Part shown: positions 22,336 to 34,422 of the stretch, piece after piece | Position numbering within the stretch: position 1 is the stretch's first letter | Layout: the number at the start of each line of letters is the position of its first letter | DNA from: Climacium dendroides | Taxonomy: Eukaryota; Streptophyta; Bryopsida; Hypnales; Climaciaceae | DNA: 64,000 nt | Assembly (NCBI GenBank): GCA_950106755.1 | Contig: OX467092.1 | Location: 1,302,001 to 1,366,000 of the forward strand | Direction of reading: 5' to 3' | Made by a program: the position numbers and the translations under genes | Notes under the pieces: generated by a model | Told to the model about the DNA's origin: nothing | The model's input: the letters and a program-made list of their open reading frames with translations, nothing else | The model's database searches: none

Positions 22336-22535
22336 CTTAAAGGATGATGGGGTGACTTTTGGAAATCATCAGTTTTTAGGACCGTGTGAAGCATTGGCTT
22401 AAAAAATTGTAAAAGCACTCATTGCAAGGCAAACTACTAAAGAAGACCTCCCCTCTTCTTGCGAAATCTTGAGGATGAATAATTGCACTTGTGTCCTATA
22501 TAAAGAGATCTTTTGGCAACCATCGGATGCAAAAT
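22336..22535 (+). repeat. ~200-bp dispersed repeat, copy 1
   Basis: Same-strand match to 59561-59762, with shared stretches such as ggcttaaaaaattgtaaaagcactcattgcaag and gaggatgaataattgcact at slight differences. Likely part of a larger transposon that cannot be bounded here. Confidence 0.75.
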
Positions 22536-24233
22536 GTTTGCTTTGGCGTTTAAGGATTAATTCCTATTGTCTAGAATTGGGATGTTGGAGCGTTAAGTGG
22601 GGGCAAACCTCCGCTCCTTCAAACTAGCCAACAAACCGAATGGAGTGGTTGTAGGTTCAACATCTCGCACTAATAGGTGGTTTATCTAGTGTGAAGTCAA
22701 CCTCTCTACCTGATGGAACCCTTTACAGTGTGTTGTTCAACACGCTTGTTAAAAAATGGTCCTTTCTACACAATTAAGTCTTGTAATTAGGTGAGAGTTG
22801 AGTTTGCTCTTCGAGTCAACAACCATTGGCTAGCGTCTTTGTAAGGTAATGGCACCAAAAAGCAACACTATTTTTTTTAGTCCCACTATTTTAAACATCA
22901 AATGATGAAATTGTGAAGAAAGCTCAAGAGAAATGGAATTCAATTGATTTCATAATTTTTTTGTTGTAAGTTTTCAAAGTTGAGAATATAGAGTAGTCTA
23001 TACAGTTTTTAAAGACTCACCCTTGAATGGACACCGTTGAAGAACAAAATGTCTCAACTTTCATTGGTTGTTTCAAAAAACTCCTCACCTTTGTAGAAAA
23101 TCATCATTTGTAGAAAATCATTATTTGTAGAAAATCCTAAATTGAAGCTTATCCATAAATTGAGCGAGGGCCATTATAAAAGGCAATATTTATAAAAATC
23201 CTTTGACCTCCTCATTTGAGAATGTTATGATTCAAAGAATCACACTTGCAAGATCAAAGTCTAAAAGAATGTAAAAAGTGTCATGCCCTAATTTGCCTTT
23301 TGGTGTTGTTTCTTTCTAAAGTGGAGCCACCCATAACCAATAATTTAAGTCAAAGCAGATATGATATGATCAGCAATTGTATTTGGCAAAACAAATATTT
23401 ACAAAAGTTCAAAGATAAAAATAGCATGGATAGTAAAAATTTTGATGAATTTTTAGCTTGAATTGAAATTATTATAAATTATGAAAGCTTGAAATTGGGC
23501 TCAACCCATGTCCAATGTCTAAAGTCTTACAAAATTGATCATTTGTAGGTAACTTTGGCACATGATAGGAGGCACAAATTTTGTGGTAGTGTCGAGACCA
23601 CATTGGTTACATACCTCAATTTCTTTAAATTCAAAATTAATGCAAATGAGTCCCACTAATTGCCTAGAGGGCAATGGTTGGTAATGGGTGGATTCGCCTT
23701 TGAAAATAGAGTCCAATATTCCCCCAGTTAAAAACAAAAAAACAAAAACAAAACAAATTAAAAAATGCAAACCGAGGAAAAAAAGAAAAAAAGAATGGGG
23801 ACCAATGCCCGTCCGCCTTCTCTGGAAGTCTCCCACGTCCCTGCTTCACTGTCGCCCATGCACTGTCTCAGCATTTCTGTCAGTTCAGCTTTCCGCCCGT
23901 CGACGCCATCGCAGCAAACACTGTACTAATTTCTCACACACCAGCTGCCATCACCACCCAATGCAGGCGCAGAATCAGCTTTTTTTCGATTCTTCAGCAC
24001 CCACTTGCACTTCCTTGACACTTTCTTACATTCAAGTTCAAGTTCTCCTCGCTGCACTGCATCCCCTGCTTGCACATACCTGAAGGAATGTGCTTGTGAG
24101 TGATGGTGCTGACGGTTCTGGGATTAGGTTTTGGAGTGCATTAGGGTTTCTGATGGGCTATTGAGGAGTAATGGAGCTATGGTGACAAGGTTTTGAATGG
24201 ATGGAGATTAGGAGCTTGGAAAGATAGGTCACC
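22536..24233. other. Intergenic DNA and fucosyltransferase upstream region
   Basis: No gene recognised from 22.5 to 23.8 kb. A threefold tcatttgtagaaaa phrase occurs near 23100-23130. From about 23,800 the base composition rises and becomes pyrimidine-rich, consistent with promoter and 5' UTR of the downstream gene. Confidence 0.4.
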
Positions 24234-25886
24234 ATGAGCTTTGACTACCGAAGAAGGATGCTACGGAAGCTGCGCATTACGCGCGTTTTGTTCGGGGTAG
24301 CATTGAGTGCTCTGGCGATGGTCGTTTGGTTGCGCATGGGTATGACACAATTGTGGCCTAAGCTTCTTCATGTGGACGCGGTCCCAAACTCGGTGCTGCC
24401 GATTTCCGAGTCTGATCCTGTGGTGAATTTATCCGGGTTGAGGTCTATGGCGAATATTTCGGACTCGCATTCGGATTTTCGTTGTTTGAGTCGATCGCGC
24501 CAATACAGATACAGAAAACAAGAATACGAGTTTCCATTATCTGAGTCTCTGACCGTCGCGCTCGCGGACTACACACGGATGTTTTCGCGTTGTGGTGGTT
24601 ATGGCGAACACGAAGTGGATCCACGATGCCAGTACGTCGTTTACCACGAAGGCTGGGAAGGGCTAGGCAACCGGTTGCTTTCTTTAGTCACAGCTTTCAC
24701 CTACGCATTAGTCACGAATCGCGCGTTGCTCACCGTCGCAAACCGAGGTCACCTCGGGGCGCTTCTCTGTGAGCCATTCTCAACTGCAACATGGATTCTC
24801 CCTTCCCCTGTCACGAACTCCGTTCTTTCACAAGCCGTAAGCCTGGACGACGCCATAGCATCTCACTTCGTAAACATCTCGGGAGTGTGGGTGAATCTCC
24901 GCCACTCGCAATCCGCAGAGGTCGGCGCGTTTTTCTCCAGTGAAGCGCAGCAAGGGTTGCGAAACGTGACTTGGGTGATCTGGGAGAGCAACCAGTACTA
25001 CATCCCGCGCTTGTTCATGCTCTCCAACTTCTGGTCCACATTGAGCAACTGGTTCCCAGACGTCTCTCACGTCTTCACACAACTGGGGCGCGTGCTTTGT
25101 GTCCCAAGAAACGAAGTGTGGGAGACGATTCAAAAGCTTCAAGACTCGGAGATGATGCAGGTCGGGATCCAATTGCGTCGCCATGGGGTTAGCGACGACG
25201 CAGAATTCTCTGAGACTGTGTACGATCGAATCATGAAGTGCGTGGAGGACTTGGTGCCCAAGCAGGGTGTTAGAACTTCTGTGCTGGTAACTTCCTTGCA
25301 AAGTGTGTACTGGGAGAAGATGCGAGAGAGATGGAATGGGGGTCCCGAGGTGAAGTTTGTGATGGTGAGCCATGAAGGGAGTGAGCAATACTCGTATGAG
25401 CAAGCGCGGAAGGCGCTGGTGGAGATTTGGTTGTTGAGTTTTTGTAATACTGCGTTGGCGACGAGCGGGTGGTCTACGTTTGGGTATGTGTCGCAAGGGT
25501 TGGCGGGGATGCGGCCGCGTATTCTTAACATTCGTGGTGGGGAGTATGTGGAGTGGGAGCCGGCTTGCAGTGATGGGCAGTCGCCTGAGCCGTGCCTGCA
25601 TTACCCCTTTGTGAATGCAGCAATTCCTTTGAGTCCTTCCATCAGCAGTGAGGCTTCAGCTCCTTCCATCAGCAGCGAGGCTCCAGCTCCTTCCATCAAC
25701 AGGAAGGCTCCAGCTCCTTCCATCAACAGGGAGGCTCCAGTTCCTTCCATCAACAGGGAGGCTCCAGCTCCTTCCAACAACAGTGAGGCTCCAGCTCCTT
25801 TTAAGACGGAACATGAGGTGTGGATGGCTCGACATATCCTGGGGTGTCAGGACGAAATGAATGGCTTGCAACTCGTTTCGCTTTAG
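24234..25886 (+). CDS. GT37 fucosyltransferase (xyloglucan/AGP alpha-fucosyltransferase family)
   Basis: Intronless, 550 residues. A basic N-terminus and a single hydrophobic helix (about residues 17-33) predict a type II Golgi membrane protein. The GT37 signature YVVYHEGWEGLGNRLLSL lies at about 134-151, followed by TNRALLTV and LLCEPFSTATWILP. The nucleotide-sugar site (VGIQLRRHG) is near 310. VTSLQSVYWEKM, an IWLLSFCNTALATSGWSTFGYVSQ-type segment and GMRPRILNI follow, then PCLHYP (453-458) and the C-terminal HILGCQDEMNGLQLV. Family members transfer fucose from GDP-fucose to galactose or arabinose residues of xyloglucan or arabinogalactan proteins; the acceptor cannot be told from sequence. 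Odd feature: six 9-residue repeats lie between PCLHYP and the C-terminal motif. No frame defect. Confidence 0.93.
   Translation: MSFDYRRRMLRKLRITRVLFGVALSALAMVVWLRMGMTQLWPKLLHVDAVPNSVLPISESDPVVNLSGLRSMANISDSHSDFRCLSRSRQYRYRKQEYEFPLSESLTVALADYTRMFSRCGGYGEHEVDPRCQYVVYHEGWEGLGNRLLSLVTAFTYALVTNRALLTVANRGHLGALLCEPFSTATWILPSPVTNSVLSQAVSLDDAIASHFVNISGVWVNLRHSQSAEVGAFFSSEAQQGLRNVTWVIWESNQYYIPRLFMLSNFWSTLSNWFPDVSHVFTQLGRVLCVPRNEVWETIQKLQDSEMMQVGIQLRRHGVSDDAEFSETVYDRIMKCVEDLVPKQGVRTSVLVTSLQSVYWEKMRERWNGGPEVKFVMVSHEGSEQYSYEQARKALVEIWLLSFCNTALATSGWSTFGYVSQGLAGMRPRILNIRGGEYVEWEPACSDGQSPEPCLHYPFVNAAIPLSPSISSEASAPSISSEAPAPSINRKAPAPSINREAPVPSINREAPAPSNNSEAPAPFKTEHEVWMARHILGCQDEMNGLQLVSL
25635..25796 (+). repeat. 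Coding minisatellite, six 27-bp units
   Basis: Encodes PSISSEASA, PSISSEAPA, PSINRKAPA, PSINREAPV, PSINREAPA and PSNNSEAPA. The unit length is a multiple of three, so copy changes keep frame. The Pro/Ser/Ala-rich product resembles a flexible or O-glycosylated linker placed inside the catalytic region of the fucosyltransferase. Confidence 0.93.
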
Positions 25887-28500
25887 GTCGGTCTTTCTTT
25901 ACTCACTTCTGTAGGGACACTCGTAATCGCTACTGTGAACGTTTGTCCTATTACGAAGTTGGCCTTCTTATCATTATATGTTGTTCTTAGCAAATGAAAG
26001 AGGATTCTACTGCATCCAAGGCTACATGATTTGGATACGTGATGCAAAAGTTAATCTAGTTTTGTTCGTAGAAAACTTCATACTGACTGAAAAGAGAATT
26101 AAGGATGCGCACTTATAATTCGACACAGATTACAGTTGAGCAAAGTTACTACTATTAATCGATTACTTTTATTGGATCCTATTGGCAAATGAAAGAGGAT
26201 TCCAACGCACTCTAGCATGCATCATTTGGACACCATATGAATAAGTTATGAATTTTCAAAGTAATGTCTCTAGTTGTACCCAAAACCAACATTAGGCTTT
26301 CACAGACGTGTTTTTGGTTGTGTTCATCTTGTGTAATCCATATCTAGGTTCTTGTGATGCATGTTGTTCCAAATGTGAATGTTGCATTTTAAGTTAGGTA
26401 GTGTTCATGATAGGTGTATATAGCTTAGGTGGTCTGTATTCTCTAAATCCATATATATCCATTGTCCAAGATTTGTGGGGTTGAATTTGGATCAGTGACA
26501 ACTATAGGTGTCCCTTTCTTGTTTCTCACTCTGACATAGTGTAAAGGTGCCTTCAATATTCATTTTCACTGACAGGATATCTGATTTGGTATTGAACAGG
26601 ACGCATGGCAACTTGGCAAGATACGAGACTGAACAATCGTGTTATCGATTTTTGCACAACTGCCTGTCAGTCCGTATCCTGTGCCAGGTTTCAGCGGTAA
26701 GTGCTCGTTGGCTATTGATTTTAGTTTCAACCAATGCTCAGGTTATCAGGTACGTTACCTATCGTCAGTGGCGTTTGCAGAAACGCTCATATTTGGTCCT
26801 GTGCTCCTTGTTCTGTTTTTGTCCTCTCTTACGTGGCTTCTCAAAGAATCCCGTATTAGATTAACAAGTCATTAATCGTAAGCTAATGTTAATTTAATGG
26901 AATACATTAGATTAACATTAAGATCGTGTTAACTTTTTGTTAACATAATAGTTGTAAATTTAATATAAATTTAATGCCAATGACGATTATAGCATTCAGT
27001 TAACGCCATTTGCGTTACACTAACAATAACTTGTCTCAACATGCGGACTAGATGAATCTGATGCCTATTACCAAGAACTTCGCCAATCTCATGAGCAGGG
27101 TCTTTTATAATGCATGTTATGTTGTGATGAACAGATGAATATGTGCATAATGTTATCATAGAGACGGATGCTCCTGCTGAGTTCCACAATGCTGGTCAGG
27201 ATGATATATCAGTTTCGTAGGCAATTCGTTAATGTACAGTGAGGTGTTTCAGCATGTGTTTCTGCAACTGTATTGAGTATTACAGTATAGTATTTGCGTC
27301 TATTACATTGCAGCTCTTCTTGCGTGGAATTACGCACACCCAGGTTGATCGCTGCATCCAGATTTTGCAACCAGGTTTGTCCTGCTGATATAATCCTGTA
27401 CTAAGTGCTCTTGGCACAGCAAGTGGCGATTTGGTCTGGATGGAGTGCTCATTTATTCAATGTAATGGATGGAAGGCCTCAGCGTATTGCACCAGTGTTA
27501 TATTCTGTTTACTGCACTTTGGAGGGACTCTGTTGCTAGCATGTTAAGTCTTGCTGTTGTGATGTTTACAGGGAGGAGATTATTTCAGGAGCTCTGCATT
27601 GCCCTCCAAACTTCTCCCACTTTGTGTAATTTTAATATCAGCATTATATGAATTCCTGATGTATATTTATGTTGGTTGGTTAGCGACTGTTTGCCTTTTA
27701 GTTGTCCATGACCAAAGATTCATCACTACTTCCAAGCTGCACCGGAAAAACTTAAAAAGATATCATACAATCTATATTTAGATGTTGTGATTGCAAATTT
27801 GGGTCCATGGAGCCTGAATTAGTTTCAAATGATGCACATGATATCATTTGATAGTCAATCAGCCACCCTGTACATGGGTGATAAATGTGACAAGTCACAG
27901 TTTGCTGTTGAGTGTTCCTTATTTTCAAGGAACTTTTGGCATTGTTTCTACTACACCATTTCTTTGATAGCTTCCCACATTGATACGAAATGCTCACACT
28001 CATTTCAGTCATGATCATGGGCTCCACTTGAGGCTATGGTATATGACAACCTTGATTCGAAGCCATGACTGTTTGGTCATTTTTTTGGTAAATCCTTTCA
28101 TCTACAATGTGTTGGCACTCCGTCACTTTGATTTAGAACGTGTTACAGTGGTAGCCACTTGAATTTTGTTGCATATCAATATGAGAACATTTTGAAAATT
28201 CAATCTTCAGAGTCTCCAAAGTTCAAAATTTTAAGTGGGTTGTTATTGGTTTAAGAACTGTGGAACCTTGTAAGATTAAGTGACGTTCTGAGTTATGTGT
28301 AGTACTAATTTGACACTCCACGCAACATGTAAGGAGAATTAGAAATATCAAAATATACATTGAAAAATACGTAATCGAAGTATTGATTTTCTGGACATGG
28401 TAAAGTGATTTATTTGTCTTTTACTTCAGGCAATTTTTGACTTGATGTGAGCTTTTTTATTTTGTTTTTTTTGGGTATAAGATGGACCAATTCCTTTCCG
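25887..28500. other. Intergenic, unassigned
   Basis: No gene recognised. Two spots look exon-like: 26600-26870, open in more than one frame and partly hydrophobic, and 27313-27375 (LFLRGITHTQVDRCIQIL followed by a GGTTTGT donor-like site). Neither could be joined to partners. An AT-rich patch at 26880-26980 repeats ttagattaac and gttaac phrases. Confidence 0.35.
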
Positions 28501-28524
28501 GAACCGTCACCCGGGTTCCATGAA

Positions 28525-28583
28525 TCCCAGCGGGTCCCCGCCCCCGCCCGCCCCCGCTCGCCCCGCCCCGCCCCGCCCCGCGA
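28525..28583. repeat. GC-rich (CCCCG)n microsatellite
   Basis: A run of cccgcccccgcccg-like and gccccgccccg units, strikingly GC-rich for this window. It lies upstream of the GID8-like gene and may mark its promoter/CpG region. Long overlapping frames on both strands here come from composition. Confidence 0.75.
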
Positions 28584-29040
28584 TTGACAAGCCCTTCCTC
28601 CTTTGGTTGCGTACCCCGCTGTTTTCGCTGGAAAACCAAAGAGCTCCGTCGCTCCTTTGCTTGCATTCAAAGAGTCCATCGCAATTCCATGTTTGCACTC
28701 CATTTACAAGGCTTTCCTCCACTCTCGCGTTCATCCATCTCCCTCGTTACACACCCTGCGAAATTCCGGTTGTTTTGAGCCGTCTCTCACTCCCTTTTGT
28801 GAATTTTAGGTCCTTCTCCAGGGCAACGCCCCGTCGCCTCTCTCTTCGAATCTCCCTTCCAGAATCTTCCTTCTCAGGATTTAGCGGCCTTGTTTCATCC
28901 ATTTGTCGTTCGAGATCGCTGAATTTTCTATGCAGCCGAGAGTACGGGCGGAGCGATAGAGGAGTAGTGGTGGCGCTTGTTCCTTTTGTTCTCTGACGAC
29001 AATGGTGCGGTTGCTTCTGTAGGACGTTTTCTGTTAAGGA

Positions 29041-29069
29041 CTGGAGTGGAGTGGAGTGGAGTGGAGTGC
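29041..29069. repeat. (GGAGT)5 microsatellite
   Basis: Five consecutive ggagt units in the probable 5' UTR region of the GID8-like gene. Confidence 0.85.
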
Positions 29070-29597
29070 AGACGATCTTCTTAGGTTTTGCCGAGTGGAT
29101 GTAGGTTATCGACTTTTGAAGTGCCGTTCTTCTCAGAGATATCGCAGATAAGGCCGTCAATGGTGTGTTTACCTAGCCCTGCTTGCAATGACGAGAATCA
29201 CTTGTTCTGAATGGATGACTGCTTGGAAGCTGGGTGTACGATTTTCTTGCATTGTGTCTCGTGCCATTGGTTTTGACCTAATACTGTATACTAATCGCAA
29301 TCCGCAGTCCCTGTGACGATCGTTGTGCGCAATGTGATCCGTTGCTTTTAGTACCTACACGTTTGTGTGACTTGGCTTTCTGTTGCCTTGGAGACGATTG
29401 CTCGTTGTGTCAATTTTTCGGAGCTGTTTTTGTCTGCGAAATCGTTGTGCTTAGCAGCGAATTTGTGACGGACGGAAAGATCTAAGTCCGCTTTCTGTTG
29501 CATCTCGAGCCAGTGAAATTGCGGTTGTCGGTAGTGCCAGAGGTGAAATTTAGGAGGGAAAAGAGGGGATAAGTTCGCCGTCCATCTTCTTCTAGCC

Positions 29598-32366
29598 ATG
29601 GGAAAAGGCGAGGTATGGCGTCCATTCCTTCCCTCCTCTTGTTACCTGCTGGCTCTGTCGATGCCATGCATTATATAATCTTGTCCTACGAGCACTCGAC
29701 TGGTCGATCTTATTGTACGCTTTTATTCTTCCGGACGTAGTCAACTTCATGGAGTAGAGGCAACCTGAATGGCTCTTTGTTTAAATGTGATGTCGGCATG
29801 AGCACCGAATGCCTCTGATATTATCGAATTGATAAATAGTTGTTTTTTAAAACCTTTCCTCTCGCATGAGGTCATTGTTTGCTTTCCTTCAACTAATGCT
29901 AGATCCGAAGGATGGGCTTGCGGTCTTTGAGGAGTAATCCCTGTTAGGCTGCGTATCGTCACGAAAACTAACCATCGAATCCTGGGATTTATTGTCTGCA
30001 CGAGGATGCGAAAATCTTGTTCTACCTATTCCTTATGTTTCGTTTCAGACATTGCAGTAATAAATGCTGCAAGGCCTGTCTATTTCGCTAAGTTCGTCTG
30101 AAGGACTTGCGTATCACGCAGCATAGGACTCTTTTGGTCCGTGGCGTTCTCCATAGTGGCCAATTGTGTTCTCTTTTGTGCGACATTACATGAGTCTTCT
30201 CATAGAGACGCTATTAAGAGATTGCGAAGTTCATATTCTCAATACTGTCTATCCACTGTAAAATTCTGAGGGCTGTGTGCTAAGATTTTTACTGTTCTTT
30301 TTCAGTGTTGTGTTTCTCCTCGGCAAGACTACAACTGAACCCTAATATGTTGCAAAAGTCTAGGGATAATTTGATTGGAAGTTCTTTGACCTAAGTTTTC
30401 AATGGATCGGTAATGCTACCTCAAGTTGTGTAGTACGCTGTAATCAAGTGGGCATGACATGTTGGTATGATGCAGTCATCCTCAAAGAAGGTGATAACCA
30501 AGGAAGAATGGGAAAAGAAGCTGAGCGAGGTCAAGATTCGGAAAGAAGATATGAACAGGCTGGTGATGAATTTTCTGGTCACTGAAGGCTATGTCGAAGC
30601 AGCTGAGAAATTCCAGCGCGAGTCTGGGACTCAACGTATCCTCTGATATATTACTATTGCCTCCCTTCACCATGGCAAATGGTCGTTAGCGGTGTGGTCT
30701 TGTCCTTCTAGTGTTTGGTGTTTCTCAATTTACAGTAGTTGCACATATGTTGAGGGCAAGTAGCTAGTGGTAGTTGATGAGGAAGAGAAACTATCGGTCC
30801 TGCATGAATCAGTAAGGTACTGTTATGTTGACGTAAATTTTTAGAATGGTATGAATCTATCAAGCGAGGAATCCAAAGTTCTCTGTTCATTAATCTTTAA
30901 TATTTGGAACGAACTGATGTATTTCCTCAGCGAGGAACAGCAGACATAGATCTTGGAACTATCACTGATCGCATGGCTGTTCGAAAGGCTGTGCAATGTG
31001 GGCAGGTGGAAGATGCTATCGAGAAAGTCAACGACTTAAATCCGGAGGTCAGTTCACATATTTCTGACCTCAACTTTCTTTCGATTTGGTTAGTAGTCTA
31101 GTAATCGAAGTGGATCTCAGGAGTATTTCTTAAATCATAGATTTTTTCGTACGCATTTGAGGTTGTTGTGGGAAGATTTTGGGAGCACGAGAGTGTGAAT
31201 TGTTCATACAAGCTCATTTAACTTCTCCACTTCACGTAATAATAAAGTTATCAAATAGTGTCAATAGTAGAAATAGCCTTTCGTGAGAATACTGATACCA
31301 ATGCGATATGCATGCTGACTTTTGATTTTGTGGTTGGAATAACAGATTCTCGACACAAATCCTCAGCTATTTTTTCATCTGCAGCAGCAGCGGCTTATTG
31401 AGTTGATTCGTGCCGGCAAAGTTGAAGAGGCTCTAGAGTTCGCGCAAGAAGAGCTGGCTCCACGGGGCGAAGAAAATGTACGTCAGTCCAATAAATTATT
31501 CCTTTGCTTATGTTAGAACTGATGTGAGGTAACGTTATGTTCTTAATCTAGCGCAAGAAGGGACTTGGCAGGCTCCTTGATCAATAGCTTCTCAATTGCT
31601 TACCATGATATGCAACGTTTTTCTGCGACTCTTGCAGTGACCTGTCAGGCCCGTTTTGAAACTTCTGGGTTTTGTAGATTCGGTTGGCAGCTAATCTTAA
31701 AAATTGCAATGAATTTCTATCTCTTCTTATACCTTTACTTCAAGAAGGATTCTGTAGACCTGCAAGTACCTCGCCAGTGGTCATAATGTTGACCTACTTC
31801 TGTTATTTTCTTAAGATGAAGATTTTGCTGATTGAGCTGTTGATGATCTTATAATCAGCACGCTTTTTTGGAAGAGCTGGAACGCACTGTTGCTCTTTTA
31901 GCTTTCGATGACGCTTCGACTTGCCCAGTGAAAGAGGTGAAAGAGCTTCTTGACAACGCACAGCGCCAAAAAACAGCTAGTGAATTAAACGCTGCTATCC
32001 TTACGAGCCAAAGTCATGAAAAAGGTATGCCATCTACAGTATTGAGATGTCATTATGTTCTGGTTTATAGACAATCTGGTGTTTTCCAAGTATCTATTCA
32101 TTGGGTGCGCTGGCAGGTGTTATTGATGAAGCTTGGTATAGGTTTGGTTGTTCTTATTCCTTTTAATTTGAATTCTTTCCAGTTATTAGGTTGGAGTGAA
32201 TCCATACAATAAAAATCTTTCAATTTATTTCATGGTGCATGCAGATCCAAAATTGCCGAGTTTGCTGAAGATGTTGATTTGGGCGCAAATCCAGCTTGAT
32301 GAGAAGGCTTCTTACCCTCGAATCAACGATCTTGTGAATGCTACTCTTGAGGAGCCTGTGACTTAA
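29598..32366 (+). CDS. LisH-CTLH-CRA protein, GID8-like CTLH E3 ligase subunit
   Basis: Six exons: 29598-29612, 30476-30635, 30941-31047, 31346-31477, 31859-32024 and 32245-32366. They encode 233 residues, close to plant GID8 proteins. The first exon supplies only MGKGE. LisH occupies about residues 27-55 ([22 protein letters not shown]). CTLH begins at about 60 ([31 protein letters not shown]). The CRA region follows ([75 protein letters not shown]). In yeast and animals, GID8/TWA1 is a scaffold subunit of the CTLH/GID ubiquitin ligase. The exon 3 acceptor at 30940 was chosen over the CAG at 30930 because only it keeps frame and gives the family's P-D/E-IDL junction. No defects seen; likely essential and constitutive. 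Confidence 0.95.
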
Positions 32367-34100
32367 CTTACAGCTGGTTCCAGCTTCTTTCTATGAATCT
32401 CAAGATTGCGATCGCACTCTTTGATAGTGCTCTTTTTAGGTTCTACCCAATTTGATACCTGAGTACGGTCACTTTCACGCTTTAATTTTTGATTTTTTTA
32501 GTAAAGGAATTGTTCTTAACAGCCTTATTGCCATTGAGCTGATTAGGAGGGTCAGGGAAAATGTGCCCCGTCCTAGTGTTCTGTCGCTTTTCATGATACT
32601 TTGTGGAGTGTATGTAAATGTTTTCATGAAATTGATACACAGCCTCTCCTGGTCTGCTTTTGTACAACTATGCTTTAAACCAGGACATATGCCATCTCAA
32701 TACTACAACAGTGCCGCAATTTCGGTATTCAGATGATTGAATTCAACTTGCTCCTGATGAGTGGGGTCTGAAATGTGTGCTTACTGGTGGTTGTATGTTG
32801 TTCTGCTGATCAACGAAGAATGGTACGAGGAATGGAAAGAAGCCTTTTGCAGGGAAAACCTGGTGACTTCTAAAGCATAGGTGCTAGTCTCGAGTTTCTG
32901 GGTTGTGTGGCTACATCGTTTGAGGACAGAACTGGTAATTCTAGTCTATTTTTTGTCGATGGACTAAGTATTGCTGGGTAAGGGTCATCAACAGCTATCG
33001 CAGACTTGCACGTCGTCGATCCGAGACGTTAGTGCTTTTGGACGACTCAAGATTCGTCCCATCGCAGAGCATTAACTTCCAGATCAGGTATTTGAACCTT
33101 TAACCATCATTAGCAACGCCGTAAAGTTAGTCATCTCCCAGGTCGGTAGCCTTTTTGAAAATGAGAGATGGAGACAAGCCAATGGTCCAGCTGATCAGAT
33201 TTCCTCCTCGGCCACTCCGAAGTCTGATTCCCACTGTTGCATAAACAAACCTTGACTGCAAGAATGACTTCAGAAGCTGCAGGCAAACTATCCTTGGGTG
33301 TGCTGTACTGGTCCTATGTAACAGAACAGTCTTCTCCTCCCGTAGAGCTGCCCTGATCCCCTGCAATTGAATGGCTGGCCCACCCTTGGACAGTATCAGG
33401 TATATACCCTTAGAAGTCCAATTTCACTGATTATTAGGGTGAAGCCTCGATTCAGGAACTTTTATGCAAACTTCCTTGAGACTAGATGTGAAAACGGTGC
33501 CAGTCGAGAAGAATGCCACCCATGAAAAGTGTAACAAGTCGATTGAAAAAGATGAGGAGAGGGGTGCAACCGGTTGATTTTCTTATTGATATTACTCCTT
33601 GTTGATGAACAGAAAGTTTGATCATGTGTAAGTGATTAAGGGAATGATGAATCCAGGTGGGAGCAAGAGGTGGTCTGTCGAACAGTCTCTGCATGTGGAA
33701 CACGTCATGTGGCACGAAACGTAATGAAGTCGGTGCTGGGAGAATTGAATTTTCGAAGGCTTTAATCTTTGAATCTTTCAAGGATGCAAGTCACAGAGAC
33801 GTTCTTTCAGAGATGATTTCTACTCCTTGAACTGTCAGGCATGCGGTACTGATTTGAATATGGAACAGGTGCTAAGTTGGGCAGGACTTGGGAATCAATG
33901 ACGGTGTTTTCTTGGAGATCACGGTTATCGTTTACGATATGCCAACAGTGCAGAGACTTCGGTAGACTAGGGCTTAGGAATCTGTTCACACTAAAGCAAA
34001 GATGGGTTAAATTGGCCCCACCCAAACTTGCATGATGTCTGTAACTGGAGAGCTGAGGCTTCTCGACCTGGCTCCCATGATTCGTCCTAGCTTCGCCTCT
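32367..34100. other. 3' flank of GID8-like gene and intergenic DNA
   Basis: The first few hundred bases are probably 3' UTR. No gene recognised after that. Several short minus-strand frames (33127-33366, 33482-33781, 33807-34025) have no known domain and no supporting splice sites. Confidence 0.4.
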
Positions 34101-34164
34101 TGACCGCTTCTGCCATGCACTGTTTGGAGACCATCACTCAAGACACATGGGCCACGCAGGGAGC

Positions 34165-34171
34165 GACACGT
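34165..34171 (-). promoter_or_regulatory. ABRE-like element (ACGTGTC)
   Basis: ACGTGTC on the minus strand fits the ABA-response consensus ACGTG(G/T)C, about 110 bp upstream of the TATA-like sequence of an LEA gene. A perfect G-box CACGTG also lies at 34368-34373, just before the start codon. The motifs are seen; function is inferred. Confidence 0.45.
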
Positions 34172-34278
34172 CGCCACGCTGACAGGGCCGGGATGCTACC
34201 ATCATGCATACAGCCAACAAGTGTCGAGACTCGCAGCCTCCAGGACCTCAAGACTCGGCCAACTGGCCCGAACTCCTC

Positions 34279-34287
34279 TCTATATCA
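34279..34287 (+). promoter_or_regulatory. TATA-like box of the LEA gene
   Basis: CTATATCAA lies 136-144 bp before the ATG, a suitable distance for a short 5' UTR. The following sequence is pyrimidine-rich, as usual at plant transcription starts. Confidence 0.4.
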
Positions 34288-34422
34288 AACTCTCCTCCTT
34301 CTCTGTTTCGCCAATCCTATCTGCTCCATCACCAGTCGAAGAACCCTCAATCTCATCCCATTTTTTTCACGTGCAGATTATTGCTTAGAGTTTTTTGTTT
34401 CCATCAGTAGCAGCGTTTAGCG

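Noticed and set aside
22590..22700. Possible tRNA or tRNA-derived SINE (GTAGGTTCAACATC resembles a B box)
   Set aside because: No complementary acceptor or anticodon arms could be folded, no A box at proper distance and no tail.
24828..25601. 257-codon open frame antisense to the fucosyltransferase
   Set aside because: Shadow of a GC-rich coding sequence; no domain and no splice or start evidence.
28520..28996. 158-codon frame starting in the GC-rich microsatellite
   Set aside because: Pro/Ser/Arg-rich composition from the repeat and the UTR; the GID8-like ATG with correct homology starts much later.
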